Below are positions 1-7,504 of a DNA stretch of 11,489 nucleotides, piece after piece. Every line of letters starts with the position of its first letter. Within the stretch, counting starts at the first letter, position 1. The DNA is from Campylobacter gracilis. Lineage in GTDB: Bacteria; Campylobacterota; Campylobacteria; Campylobacterales; Campylobacteraceae. The notes beneath the pieces are model-generated. The model was not told where the DNA came from. It saw nothing but the letters and a program-made list of their open reading frames with translations, and made no database searches. The stretch is taken from the NCBI RefSeq assembly GCF_018374135.1, contig NZ_JAHAFS010000028.1:1-11489 (forward strand), in the 5' to 3' direction. The position numbers and the translations under genes were made by a program.

Positions 1-273
1 TAGGACTTAAGAGTTAAGAAAGCAGGTTCGGCTCGGTGCGAAACAGAATTGTGATTATACAAGAGCGATGCTTAAAGGGGGCTGAATAATTAGTAGAAAA
101 ATGAGGAGTTCTTAAACGAAGAAAAAATTCATAAAGAGATAAAATTTTAAAGAAAAGACCGAATGAAAAAGCGAGGAAATTTAAAAGTAGCCAAACCCAG
201 TATGTTTCTACATACAAAATTTTGCTCTTAAAATTCCCTCATATTTTAAAATTTCTACGAAATTTCTAAAATT
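1..273. other. Gene-free stretch downstream of sppA
   Basis: This AT-rich stretch lies beyond the sppA stop codon and contains no gene I can support. A minus-strand reading frame at 14-217 opens only with TTG, has a weak ribosome site and resembles no family known to me, so I do not call it. Its first half would be hydrophobic, leaving a slim chance of a small membrane protein. A short hairpin lies at 200-213 (TATGT arms, 4-base loop) and a second at 249-265. No tRNA-like or repeat-array structure is visible. Confidence 0.5.
249..265 (-). terminator. Weak hairpin after sppA, possible terminator
   Basis: The arms AAATTTC and GAAATTT pair perfectly over 7 bases around a 3-base loop, 9 bases past the sppA stop codon on the minus strand. 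The stem is almost all A/T and the following bases (TAAAATAT) are only partly T. It is placed like a terminator but weak. Because AAATTT is very common throughout this DNA, the pairing could be chance. Confidence 0.25.
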
Positions 274-1146
274 CTAATACGCCATCAGCTTCACGCCGAA
301 TGCACCGCGCACCAAACTCTCGCTTTTATTTGCTAGCCTATCTATCATCTTTTCGTACGCCGAGGGCTCCTGCCAGATCGGATCTGCTACGCCACTAGCC
401 TTTATGAGCGCGCTCTTAGCGTCCTCTAAAGAGCCCACCTCGTCGATAAGCCCGACGCCTTTGGCGCCGCTAGCTAAAAATACTCGCGCATTCGCCCACG
501 TATCGCGCTTCCTAAGATCCAGCGAGCGAGCCTGCGCCACCTCGCGCGTAAATAGCTCATAGCTCTCATCCACCAGAGCTTGCAGACTGGCGCGCTCCGC
601 ATCGCTCCATTTTCGCATCATCGTGCCCGCTTCTTTGAGCTCGCCCGCTTTGACGATCTGTTCGGCAAACCCCAATTTAGCTGCCGCTTCGCTCACGTCT
701 AAGCCTTGCATAATCACGCCAATGGAGCCGATGAAGCTGCCCGGATTTGCATAAATTTTACTCGCCCACACGCCGCCTAGGTAGCTGCCGCTCGCCATCG
801 TGCCCTTGGCGTAGGCGACGACCGGCTTGCGCGAGTTTAGAGACTTGATGGCCAGCGAAATTTCCACGCTCGGGCTTAGCGCGCCGCCAGGACTATCGAT
901 CAGCAGGAGCACTCCTTTGATCGCCTCGTCGTTTTTCAGGGCTTCGATCTTTTCTAAAATTTCGCTATCGTCCATTATCGCGCCGTTTAGCGAAAGTTGA
1001 GCGAGATTCGCGCCCTTTTGTTGCGCGCTTTCGCCGCCTGCGAAAATCAAAAACAAAATAAGCAGAAAAATCAGGGATTTAAAGTATTTGTTGATAAACC
1101 CGAGCACGGCGCCGATCGGCGCAAAGATATTTTTTATAAATTGCAT
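274..1146 (-). CDS. sppA: Signal peptide peptidase SppA, S49 family
   Basis: This is a 290-residue membrane-anchored serine peptidase of the S49 family, which digests leftover signal peptides and other membrane peptides. A single membrane segment lies at about residues 24-36, with the catalytic domain after it, probably on the periplasmic side. Visible motifs are LLLIDSPGG (80-88), the catalytic serine in MASGSYL (Ser119) and the probable general-base lysine in KAGELKEAG (Lys171). This Ser/Lys arrangement and the length match the short, single-domain form known from Bacillus and Campylobacter rather than the double-length E. coli enzyme. I chose the ATG at 1146: it follows an AAGGA ribosome site by about 5 bases and begins just before the membrane segment. 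An upstream in-frame start would add 26 residues that only overlap mqnX. The gene overlaps the end of mqnX by 13 bases, so the two are probably co-transcribed and translationally coupled. Confidence 0.93.
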   Translation of the reverse strand: MQFIKNIFAPIGAVLGFINKYFKSLIFLLILFLIFAGGESAQQKGANLAQLSLNGAIMDDSEILEKIEALKNDEAIKGVLLLIDSPGGALSPSVEISLAIKSLNSRKPVVAYAKGTMASGSYLGGVWASKIYANPGSFIGSIGVIMQGLDVSEAAAKLGFAEQIVKAGELKEAGTMMRKWSDAERASLQALVDESYELFTREVAQARSLDLRKRDTWANARVFLASGAKGVGLIDEVGSLEDAKSALIKASGVADPIWQEPSAYEKMIDRLANKSESLVRGAFGVKLMAY

Positions 1147-2351
1147 TTCATTCCTTCGATAAAAAGTGATTTTGCGTTTTTGCTCTGCAAAATGAGCTGT
1201 AGCGCCAGCTGGCTCTGCTCGCAATCAATGCCTTCAAAAACGGCGATGTCGGCGAGCTTGCCGGCTCTCAGCTCGCCCAAATTTAGCCCCAGTGCCGCAG
1301 CAGCGTTTCTCGTCGCGCCTAAAATTAGCGCTCGCGCTAGATCTACCAAACCCAGCTCGTCATGCATCATTAAATTTGCGCGCAGCTCGTCTAAAAAGCT
1401 TAGGCTAAAATTCGAGCTAAGCCCGTCGGTAGCGATGTTGTAATTAAGCCCGCTTGCGAGCAGCTTTTTAAAGCTTAGCCGTTTTTTGCTAAGCAGGCGG
1501 TTGGAGCGCGCGCAGTGCGTGATCGAGTGGAACTTCGGATCAAAGATGCTAAAATCATCCACCCAAACGCAATGCGTAAAGAGCGTGCGAAGCCCGCTAA
1601 AATGCGCTACGAAGCTCTGCGGCGAGTAAAAAGGCGCGGGTGTTGGGTTAAATTTAGCAAGCCAGGCTTTAAATTTACCGTGACCCGTGCGCAGCCACTG
1701 CCGCTCATACGCGCTTTCCATAAAATGCGTGCTTATAGCAAGCCCGTTTTCGCGGGCAAGCTTCGTCGCAAACTCCGTAATCTGCGGGTGCGTCGAATAC
1801 GGCGAGTGCACCGACACAGCGGGGATAAAAAGCGAGTTTGCGAGCGTCTTCGCGCGCTCAAATCGCTCTTTAAATTTCAAAATATTCTCCGCCGCAGCGT
1901 CCTTGCTCGCGCCTAAAATTTCATTAAAAAACACGGTTCTAATGCCGCTTTGCGCGCAAGCTTCAGCCTCGCCGCCGAAGCTTGAAATTTCGCCGATCGT
2001 GCCCACGCCGCTTCGCATCATCGCGGCAATCTGCTCCAAAATCAGCCGTCCGCGCGCTGCGGCGTCAAGCTGCTGCCTTGATGCGATGACGCTGCCTAGC
2101 CAATCCAAAAAATCTCCGTAGCGCAGCATGCCTTTGTTTGCGCTAAATTCCAAATGCACGTGCGGATTTATAAACGCAGGCATCGCTATGTCGCCGCTAA
2201 AGTCCAAAATTTTGGCTTGCGGATATTTGCGCGCCGCGCTCGCAAAGGCACAGACCTCTATTATCTTTTTATCAAAGACGATCGCGCCCTCTTTTAAAAT
2301 TTTAAAATTCTCATCGCAGACAAGAACCCACTTCGCCCTTAAAATTCTCAT
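1134..2351 (-). CDS. mqnX: Aminofutalosine deaminase-type amidohydrolase
   Basis: This 405-residue metal-dependent hydrolase belongs to the cog0402 cytosine/chlorohydrolase-like amidohydrolases. Metal and catalytic residues are visible in order: HVH (His64, His66), VHSPYSTH (His182, His188), STHFME (His209, Glu212), FTHC (His260) and ATDG (Asp309). Campylobacterota members of this family were shown to deaminate 6-amino-6-deoxyfutalosine in the futalosine route to menaquinone (for example the Nitratiruptor enzyme Nis0429), and the sppA-mqnX-aroQ neighbourhood is the usual one in Campylobacter. The exact substrate is inferred from family and context. In this group the nucleosidase MTAN can also act directly on aminofutalosine, so the physiological share of this enzyme is open. 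The ATG start at 2351 has an AAGGA site 6-7 bases upstream, and a TGCTAAAAT promoter element lies at 2379-2387. It is the first gene of a pair with sppA. Confidence 0.82.
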   Translation of the reverse strand: MRILRAKWVLVCDENFKILKEGAIVFDKKIIEVCAFASAARKYPQAKILDFSGDIAMPAFINPHVHLEFSANKGMLRYGDFLDWLGSVIASRQQLDAAARGRLILEQIAAMMRSGVGTIGEISSFGGEAEACAQSGIRTVFFNEILGASKDAAAENILKFKERFERAKTLANSLFIPAVSVHSPYSTHPQITEFATKLARENGLAISTHFMESAYERQWLRTGHGKFKAWLAKFNPTPAPFYSPQSFVAHFSGLRTLFTHCVWVDDFSIFDPKFHSITHCARSNRLLSKKRLSFKKLLASGLNYNIATDGLSSNFSLSFLDELRANLMMHDELGLVDLARALILGATRNAAAALGLNLGELRAGKLADIAVFEGIDCEQSQLALQLILQSKNAKSLFIEGMKCNL

Positions 2352-2378
2352 CGTTTTCCTTATTTAAAACAGCGCGTG

Positions 2379-2387
2379 ATTTTAGCA
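2379..2387 (-). promoter_or_regulatory. Extended -10 promoter of mqnX
   Basis: The minus strand reads TGCTAAAAT here, about 28 bases upstream of the mqnX start codon. The wider context, AATTTTATGCTAAAATCAC, is almost the same as that upstream of luxS. No clear -35 box is visible, as is usual for sigma-70 promoters in Campylobacter. Confidence 0.55.
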
Positions 2388-2485
2388 TAAAATTCTATTT
2401 CACGCTAAATTTAGAGATAAAATTTTATCGTTTGGGTTTGAGCGGGTAAATTTGGCGCCATAGTAAAAAATAAGCTCGCTTTGGT

Positions 2486-2491
2486 TATAAT
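2486..2491 (+). promoter_or_regulatory. -10 promoter of aroQ run
   Basis: A perfect TATAAT, preceded by TTTGGT and followed by a T-run, stands 32 bases upstream of the aroQ ATG. This is the best match to a Campylobacter sigma-70 -10 element in the window. It probably drives aroQ and the closely packed genes that follow. Confidence 0.7.
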
Positions 2492-2523
2492 TTTTGCTTA
2501 AATTTCAAAGCAAGGACGCAAAA

Positions 2524-2991
2524 ATGAAAATTATGGTGATTCAAGGACCGAATATCAATATGCTTGGTATGCGCGAGCCCGCTATTTACGGGGTTATGAA
2601 GATGGAAGACATCCATAAGCAGATGAAGGCGGTCGCCGATCAGAGTGGCAACGAGATCGAGTTTTTCCAGAGCAATTTCGAAGGCGAGATCGTCGATAAG
2701 ATCCAAGAGTGCTTCGGTACCTGCGACGGCATCATCATCAACCCCGCCGCCTACACGCACACTTCGCTCGCCATCCGCGATGCGCTCGCCGCAGTCAGTC
2801 TGCCCGTGATCGAGGTGCATATCTCAAACATCGCTCGCAGGGAGGAGCTTAGACAAAAAAGTCTAATAGCGCCCGTAACAGCGGGTCAGATCATCGGATT
2901 CGGTCCTGTGGGATATCATCTGGCGATGATCGGAATGATTCAAATTTTTGAGCAGATCAAAGCCGCCAGGGCTGAGCAGAAAGCCAAGTAG
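2524..2991 (+). CDS. aroQ: 3-dehydroquinate dehydratase, type II
   Basis: This 155-residue protein is the type II dehydroquinase, third step of the shikimate pathway, a cytoplasmic dodecameric enzyme converting 3-dehydroquinate to 3-dehydroshikimate. Hallmarks are GPNINMLGMREPAIYG (8-23) with catalytic Arg17 and Tyr22, FQSNFEGE (48-55), INPAAYTHTS (72-81) with Asn73 and His79, and EVHISN (97-102) with catalytic His99. The length is typical. I start at the ATG at 2524, seven bases after an AAGGA site, which gives the normal MKIMVIQGPN beginning. An in-frame ATG at 2494 would add ten atypical residues and overlaps the promoter T-run. It is the first gene of the plus-strand run; the M24 peptidase follows after 12 bases. 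The same neighbour order is known in Helicobacter pylori (HP1038-HP1037-HP1036). Confidence 0.97.
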   Translation: MKIMVIQGPNINMLGMREPAIYGVMKMEDIHKQMKAVADQSGNEIEFFQSNFEGEIVDKIQECFGTCDGIIINPAAYTHTSLAIRDALAAVSLPVIEVHISNIARREELRQKSLIAPVTAGQIIGFGPVGYHLAMIGMIQIFEQIKAARAEQKAK

Positions 2992-3003
2992 GACTGGATA
3001 AAT

Positions 3004-4029
3004 TTGAAAAATTTTATCCTAAAGGACGAAAATGCCGTTTACCACGAGTGCGGATACAGCTGCGACAACGCGATATTTTTGAGTCTCGCGGGGCGCAAAT
3101 TTTTCCTCACCGATGCGCGTTATAGCATCGAGGCGCGCGAGCTTTGCAAAGATACCGAAGTGATCGAGGTCGAGCGAAATTTGATAAAAGATGCGCGGCT
3201 ATTTTTGAGAAAAATGGGCGTCCGCGAGCTTGTTTATAACCCGTACGATTTTAGCGCGGGTGAGTGGGAAGCGCTGAGCAAAGGGCTTGGGATAAAATTT
3301 AAGGCGCGTGCGAATTTTTCGCAAATTTCGCGCATAATAAAAACTGAAGACGAGATAAAAATTTTAAAACAAGCGGCGCAGCTAGGCGCGGAAAGGTTTG
3401 ACGAATTTGCCGCGTTCGTGCGCGCCGAGGGCGAAGGCATGAGCGAAGAGGAGCTGTTTTTTAACGCCGAGCTCATCTTCAAGAAAAAGGGCGAGCTCGC
3501 GCTTAGCTTTTTGCCTATCGTCGCGATCAACGAAAACGCCGCAAAGGCGCACGCTCTGCCCGGTAAAAAGCGTTTGCGGCACGGCGATTTGCTCCTGCTT
3601 GACGCGGGGGTTAAATTTAATCGCTATTGCTCGGATAGGACGCGCACGGCGTGCTTTGACGAAAATTTTAACTTCGGCAAGGAGCAAAATTTTAAAAACG
3701 CCAAACGGCAAGAAATTTACGAGATCGTAAAAGAGGCGCAAGCTCTAGCGATCGCGGCGGTTATGCCTGGCAAAAAAGCGAGCGAGATCGACGCGGCGGC
3801 TAGGGATTTTATCGCGAGGTATGGCTACGGCGAAGCGTTTTTCCACAGCACCGGACACGGCGTCGGAGTCGATATCCACGAGCTTCCGTTCATCTCAAAG
3901 CGCGGAGATACCGTGCTAAAAGAGGGGATGGTCTTTAGCGTGGAGCCTGGGATTTACTTGCCCGGCGAGTTTGGCGTGCGCATCGAGGACGTCGTGGTAG
4001 TGCGCGAAAACGGGGCTGAAATTTTATGA
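3004..4029 (+). CDS. pepQ: M24 metallopeptidase, Xaa-Pro type
   Basis: This 341-residue cytoplasmic metallopeptidase belongs to the pita-bread (M24B) family, which cleaves peptides next to proline. All five metal ligands of the two-metal site can be placed: Asp200 (LLLLDAG), Asp211 (CSDRTRT), His285 (HSTGHGVG), Glu314 (SVEPGIY) and Glu328 (RIEDVVV). The N-terminal half (about 1-115) is the creatinase-type domain, the C-terminal half the catalytic fold. Whether it is an aminopeptidase P or a proline dipeptidase cannot be told from motifs; the Helicobacter counterpart is usually labelled PepQ. The start is TTG at 3004, 12 bases after the aroQ stop, with AGGA 10 bases and TGGA 5 bases upstream; it yields the expected MKNFILKDENAVYHECGYS-type beginning. 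The stop overlaps the possible folK ATG at 4026. Confidence 0.9.
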   Translation: MKNFILKDENAVYHECGYSCDNAIFLSLAGRKFFLTDARYSIEARELCKDTEVIEVERNLIKDARLFLRKMGVRELVYNPYDFSAGEWEALSKGLGIKFKARANFSQISRIIKTEDEIKILKQAAQLGAERFDEFAAFVRAEGEGMSEEELFFNAELIFKKKGELALSFLPIVAINENAAKAHALPGKKRLRHGDLLLLDAGVKFNRYCSDRTRTACFDENFNFGKEQNFKNAKRQEIYEIVKEAQALAIAAVMPGKKASEIDAAARDFIARYGYGEAFFHSTGHGVGVDIHELPFISKRGDTVLKEGMVFSVEPGIYLPGEFGVRIEDVVVVRENGAEIL

Positions 4030-4577
4030 GAGTAGCTCGGGTAAACATGCGACTTAAGAAAAACGGATTTTACGAGTGCGCGGACGCGCTGTGCGTCGTA
4101 AAAAGCGCCGTTTTTCCGATGAGGCGCCACGAGCGCGGAAATTTTAAAAATTTATACCTACTTGGGCTCGGCGGAAATTTAGGAGATGTCAGGCGACGCT
4201 TCGAGCGATTTTATCGCGTTTTGCAAAGCGACGCGCGCTTTTTCGTAGCCCAAAATTCCTTGATCTTAAAAAACAAGCCCTTCGGCTTTTTAAATCAGCC
4301 CGATTTTTTAAACGCCGTAATGCTCGTGCAAAGCTCTCTGCCGCCGCTTACATTGCTTAAAATTATGCAGCGCGCGGAGCTACGATTTGGGCGCAAAAGA
4401 AGCTTCAAAAACGCGCCACGCACGCTGGACGTGGATATTTTATATGCAAGCGCGAAGGTGCGTGCCTGCGAGCAGCTCGTGCTGCCGCATCCGGGTGCCT
4501 GCAAGCGCATAAGCGTGATTTTGCCACTTGGAGAGATGAAATTTAAAAGAGGACTGATATGCAAACTAAAATCGTAA
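4026..4577 (+). CDS. folK: HPPK, folate pyrophosphokinase
   Basis: This is 2-amino-4-hydroxy-6-hydroxymethyldihydropteridine pyrophosphokinase, which moves pyrophosphate from ATP onto the pterin in folate synthesis. Numbered from 4026 it has 183 residues. Motifs are LGLGGNLGD (46-54), NKPFGFLNQPDFLNAV (83-98), RTLDVDIL (132-139, with Mg-binding Asp135 and Asp137) and LPHPGACKR (153-161). The N-terminal extension of about 40 residues before the glycine motif is longer than in E. coli but usual in Campylobacter. Two starts are possible: ATG 4026, overlapping the upstream stop as ATGA, and ATG 4047, seven codons later; neither has a strong ribosome site. In related flagellated genomes flhF comes next. 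Here folK instead overlaps the FlhG-like gene by 19 bases. Confidence 0.92.
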   Translation: MRVARVNMRLKKNGFYECADALCVVKSAVFPMRRHERGNFKNLYLLGLGGNLGDVRRRFERFYRVLQSDARFFVAQNSLILKNKPFGFLNQPDFLNAVMLVQSSLPPLTLLKIMQRAELRFGRKRSFKNAPRTLDVDILYASAKVRACEQLVLPHPGACKRISVILPLGEMKFKRGLICKLKS

Positions 4578-5755
4578 ATTTTTTAAGCGCCAAGGGCGGG
4601 GTTGGCAAAAGCGTGATTGCAGCAAATTTCGCCGAAATTCTAAGCGAGCAGGGCTACCGCACGGCGATCATAGAAGCGCCAAATTTAAACAATCAAGAGA
4701 TCATTTTAAACGCTTTGCAAAGAAAGAGGATTTCGCTGCCAAGCGCCGTCGCAGTAAAAATTTCGCAAAATTTAACGCTCGTTTCGCCCGCGCTTGCTTC
4801 ACAAAATCCCGCGTCTTCACAAAATTCTGTAAATAGCGCGAATTCTATGGCGCAAAATTCTATCAAAAACGCAAGCTCTAACGCAGATAATTACGTCGTG
4901 CAAAGCTCGCAAGACGACGAAAGTCTCAGCTCGCACAATTACGCGCAAAAACTCACGAGCTCTGATGGCAAAAACAACTCAGAAAATTCCGCCGCTTTAA
5001 ATTCGATAGAAAACGCCACAAAAAATTCTACGAATTGTGCAGCCAAAAAGCCGCAGAATTGCGAAGATGGATGGAATTTTACAGAATCAGAAAGCCTAGA
5101 GAATTTTAAAAGCGACGATTTCACCAAGCAAAATTTAATCCCTGACGAGAATTCTCAAAATTCCGCGAGTAAAGATGAAATGAAAAATTCCGCCCGCTCA
5201 TCAAATCCCGAAAAAGCCGGAAATTCCGCAAACGCAAAGGCTCACGAAAGCCCCGCTCACTTCGCAAGCGAGCTAAAAGAGGCGGGAATCTTCGATTTTA
5301 TTTTGATCGATGCGGGGCTTGAGTATCTTGGAGATTTTTTGAGCATCGGCGACGAAAATATCGTGCTGTGCGCGAACGAACCCTGCTCGATAAGCAACAC
5401 CTACGCGCTTTTAAAAACGCTTGGGGCGAGCAAAAAAGAGGTTTTGTTTTTGCTAAATTTCACCGCGAGCGAGGATGATGCCGTGATGATCTACGACAAC
5501 CTAAAGTCGGTCGCGCACCGCAATATAAGCGAGCTGGGCTTTAAACTGCTAGGCTTTGTGCCGTTTTGCAAACAAGTAGCCATCTGCTCACAAAATCGCG
5601 CGCTTTTTAACTCGCACTATCCGTTTTCACCCGCTACGATCGCGCTTAGACAGAGCGTCTCGCGATTTTTAAGCAAGCAGGGCTGCGAGCCTATCGATAT
5701 GAGTGCTTACCGCGGCGTCGGCGGATTTTTGCGAAAGCTTAGCAACCTAGTATGA
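4559..5755 (+). CDS. flhG: Degenerate FlhG-like ParA/MinD ATPase
   Basis: This 398-residue protein is a divergent member of the MinD/FlhG ATPases that set flagellar number together with the GTPase FlhF. Seen: a deviant Walker A (AKGGVGKS, 11-18), a Walker-B-like strand (FDFILIDAG, 245-253), a nucleotide-site strand (VLFLLNF, 295-301), and an ending (GGFLRKLSNLV) like the SFFRKL tail of C. jejuni FlhG, where a membrane-binding amphipathic helix would sit. Missing: the N-terminal extension of about 25 residues that carries the FlhF-contacting motif, since Walker A starts at residue 11; the DxD after the P-loop, which reads EAPNLNN (39-45); and the usual TGAG after Walker B, which reads AGLE. 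Residues about 81-230 are an Asn/Ser-rich low-complexity insert. AGAGGA, 5 bases before ATG, is a good ribosome site, so the gene is still translatable. A repurposed or decaying FlhG in an aflagellate cell is my inference. Confidence 0.8.
   Translation: MQTKIVNFLSAKGGVGKSVIAANFAEILSEQGYRTAIIEAPNLNNQEIILNALQRKRISLPSAVAVKISQNLTLVSPALASQNPASSQNSVNSANSMAQNSIKNASSNADNYVVQSSQDDESLSSHNYAQKLTSSDGKNNSENSAALNSIENATKNSTNCAAKKPQNCEDGWNFTESESLENFKSDDFTKQNLIPDENSQNSASKDEMKNSARSSNPEKAGNSANAKAHESPAHFASELKEAGIFDFILIDAGLEYLGDFLSIGDENIVLCANEPCSISNTYALLKTLGASKKEVLFLLNFTASEDDAVMIYDNLKSVAHRNISELGFKLLGFVPFCKQVAICSQNRALFNSHYPFSPATIALRQSVSRFLSKQGCEPIDMSAYRGVGGFLRKLSNLV
4799..5248 (+). repeat. Asn/Ser-rich insert built on RAATTC words
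   Basis: Within the FlhG-like gene, residues 81-230 contain 30 Ser and 26 Asn out of 150 by my count, with no predicted fold and no motif known to me. The Asn-Ser pair occurs 11 times, and in 10 of them it is written AAT-TCN with a purine before it, giving the DNA word RAATTC (AAATTC or GAATTC). The exception is AAT-AGC at Val-Asn-Ser 91-93. The insert separates the Walker A part from the Walker B part, where normal FlhG has only about 60 structured residues. It looks like in-frame expansion by slippage or word duplication rather than insertion of a foreign domain. Confidence 0.7.
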
Positions 5756-5844
5756 TTTACAACGAGATTTTAAATCACGTAAATTCTGCCTTTTTAAACG
5801 GAATTTTAAAAATTTAATGCTATTCTTAAAACTAAAATTTTAAA

Positions 5845-5850
5845 TAATAT
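5845..5850 (+). promoter_or_regulatory. Possible -10 before the LOG gene
   Basis: TAATAT (and overlapping TATACAT) lies about 20 bases upstream of the LOG-family ATG in a 115-base AT-rich gap after the FlhG-like gene. The gap suggests a new transcription unit begins here. The local sequence is so AT-rich that the exact element is uncertain. Confidence 0.35.
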
Positions 5851-5870
5851 ACATAAAAGATAGATTAATC

Positions 5871-6476
5871 ATGCAGTTAAAAGAAATTTTAAAAGACATC
5901 AAAATCGCCAGAGACAATCTCAAAAACGTGGGCAAAAGCGCCACAATCTTCGGCTCGGCACGCTTTAGCGAGGACAACCGCTACGTAAAAGACGCGCAAA
6001 AGCTCTGCGAGGGGCTCGCTGATTTAGGATACTCGATCATCACCGGAGGCGGTGGCGGCATTATGCAAGGCGCCAACCGAGGCGCATTTGCGAGGGCGAG
6101 GACGCACAGCGTGGGCTTTAACATCATGCTACCGTTTGAGCAAAAAAGCAACGGCTTTTTGACGCAGGGCGCGAAATTTTCGGCATTTGCACCGCGCAAA
6201 GGCGCTCTCATCGAAAACAGCGAGATTTTCGTCATCTTTCCTGGCGGCTTTGGAACGCTGGATGAGTTTTTTGAAATTTTAGTGCTGGTGCAGACGGGCT
6301 TTAAGCGCGCACGGATCTATCTTTACGACGAGGAATTCTACGCACCGCTAATGGAGTTTTTCCGCACTTCACTGCTAAAATCTGGCGCGATAAACGAAAG
6401 CGATCTGCAAAATTTTAAGCTCTGCGACAGCGTGGATGAAATTTTAACGGATGTGCAACGTAAGGAGAACGAATGA
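5871..6476 (+). CDS. LOG-family nucleotide phosphoribohydrolase
   Basis: This 201-residue Rossmann-fold protein belongs to the TIGR00730/LOG family. Members hydrolyse nucleoside 5'-monophosphates to base and ribose 5-phosphate; some plant and bacterial members release cytokinins, but most bacterial ones probably act on AMP or related nucleotides. Seen are the family motifs GGGGGIMQGANRGA (59-72) and PGGFGTLDE (124-132), plus PRKGALIE (108-115) at the position of the usual catalytic arginine motif. Length is normal. The ATG at 5871 has a poor ribosome site, but MQLKEILKDIKIAR is a plausible beginning. The stop overlaps the mnmA start as ATGA, so the two are coupled. It occupies the place after flhG where flagellar genes (fliA, fliM) stand in flagellated relatives. 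Confidence 0.87.
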   Translation: MQLKEILKDIKIARDNLKNVGKSATIFGSARFSEDNRYVKDAQKLCEGLADLGYSIITGGGGGIMQGANRGAFARARTHSVGFNIMLPFEQKSNGFLTQGAKFSAFAPRKGALIENSEIFVIFPGGFGTLDEFFEILVLVQTGFKRARIYLYDEEFYAPLMEFFRTSLLKSGAINESDLQNFKLCDSVDEILTDVQRKENE

Positions 6477-7504
6477 AAATTTTAGTCGCGATGAGTGGCG
6501 GCGTGGATAGCTCTATGTGCGCGAAGCTGCTGCAGGACGCGGGCCACGAGGTGCAGGGCTGCTATATGAAGCTGCACGCAAAGCCCGGCTATCACGAGGC
6601 GAACATTGCCAAAGTCCGCAAGGTGGGCGAGTTTTTGGGTATAAAAATCCACATTTTGGATCTACAGGATGATTTTAATCGCGATGTTTACGAGCCCTTC
6701 GTGCAGGCTTATATCGACGGTCTTACGCCAAATCCGTGCGCGCTGTGTAACCGCCGTATAAAACTCGGCAAGCTTTTGGAATTTGCGCGCGAGCAGGGCT
6801 TTGAGCGTCTAGCTACCGGGCATTACGTCCGTATCGAGGACGGGCTTTTAAAAGCCGCCGCAGATCTTAGCAAAGATCAGAGTTATTTTTTAGCAAACAT
6901 CGATCCCGCCGCGCTTGAGTTTATGCTCTTTCCGCTTGGGGGGATGTATAAAAAGGACGTCAAAGAGGCCGCGCGCGCCTATGCGGAGCTTTCGCAGATC
7001 GCTTCTGCGAGCGAAAGCAGCGAGATCTGCTTTGTGGACACCACCTACATCGACGTTTTGAACCGTCATACGGGCACCAAAATGCCAGGCATTGTGCGCG
7101 ACCGCGCGGGCAACGCCATCGGCACTCACGAGGGCTATATGCACTACACGATCGGCAAGCGCCGCGGTTTTACGGTACACGGCGCGCATGAGCCGCACTT
7201 CGTGCTAAGCATCGACCCGAGCAAAAACGAGATCGTCGTGGGCGGCAAGGAGGAGCTGGCAACCTACGAGTTCGACACCGAAAATTTCAACGCCTTTTTA
7301 AGCAGGGATGAAATTTTAAATATGGCGGGTCTCGGCGTTAAGATCCGCTACCGCAGCGCCAAACTCCCCGTTAAAATTTCGCCTCGCAAGGACGGCGGCG
7401 TACATGCCGTACTGTCCGCACCCGCAGCGGGCATCGCTCTGGCGCAGCTCGCGGTTTTTTACGACGAGCGCGACCGCGTAGTAGCAAGCGGATTTATAAA
7501 ATAG
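6473..7504 (+). CDS. mnmA: tRNA-specific 2-thiouridylase
   Basis: This 343-residue enzyme adds sulfur at C2 of the wobble uridine in tRNA-Lys, -Glu and -Gln, using ATP and a persulfide relay. It opens with the PP-loop MSGGVDSS (7-14). TPNPCALCNRRIK (85-97) carries the probable catalytic Cys92, corresponding to the first active cysteine in E. coli; Cys89 is an additional nearby cysteine common in this family. EICFV (184-188) carries the second catalytic cysteine, Cys186. GHYVR (116-120), DQSYFL (135-140) and YTIGKRRG (225-232) are also typical. The C-terminal beta-barrel part (about 240-343) is complete. The AAGGAG site before ATG 6473 is strong and the overlap with the LOG gene is 4 bases. 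Nothing appears truncated. Confidence 0.97.
   Translation: MKILVAMSGGVDSSMCAKLLQDAGHEVQGCYMKLHAKPGYHEANIAKVRKVGEFLGIKIHILDLQDDFNRDVYEPFVQAYIDGLTPNPCALCNRRIKLGKLLEFAREQGFERLATGHYVRIEDGLLKAAADLSKDQSYFLANIDPAALEFMLFPLGGMYKKDVKEAARAYAELSQIASASESSEICFVDTTYIDVLNRHTGTKMPGIVRDRAGNAIGTHEGYMHYTIGKRRGFTVHGAHEPHFVLSIDPSKNEIVVGGKEELATYEFDTENFNAFLSRDEILNMAGLGVKIRYRSAKLPVKISPRKDGGVHAVLSAPAAGIALAQLAVFYDERDRVVASGFIK

Noticed and set aside
14..217. Minus-strand frame of 67 codons with hydrophobic start
   Set aside because: It opens only with TTG, has a weak ribosome site and no recognisable family; the stretch is AT-rich spacer after sppA.
1515..2121. Long plus-strand frames opposite mqnX
   Set aside because: They are antisense to a well-supported amidohydrolase with all its metal ligands; their products are Arg/Ser-rich without motifs.
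2485..2820. Minus-strand frame opposite aroQ with His/Asp-rich product
   Set aside because: It is the reverse of strongly biased aroQ codons and would span the aroQ promoter and ribosome site.
4026..4577. folK as a fusion because of its long N-terminus
   Set aside because: The extra 40 residues before the glycine motif are usual for Campylobacter FolK and show no second domain.
4799..5248. Insert in the FlhG-like gene as a mobile intein or foreign domain
   Set aside because: There is no splicing motif, terminal repeat or fold; it keeps the frame and consists of simple Asn/Ser-rich words.
5871..7504. LOG and mnmA as a new tRNA or cytokinin system
   Set aside because: Both are common housekeeping families; overlap by ATGA shows coupling but not a joint pathway.
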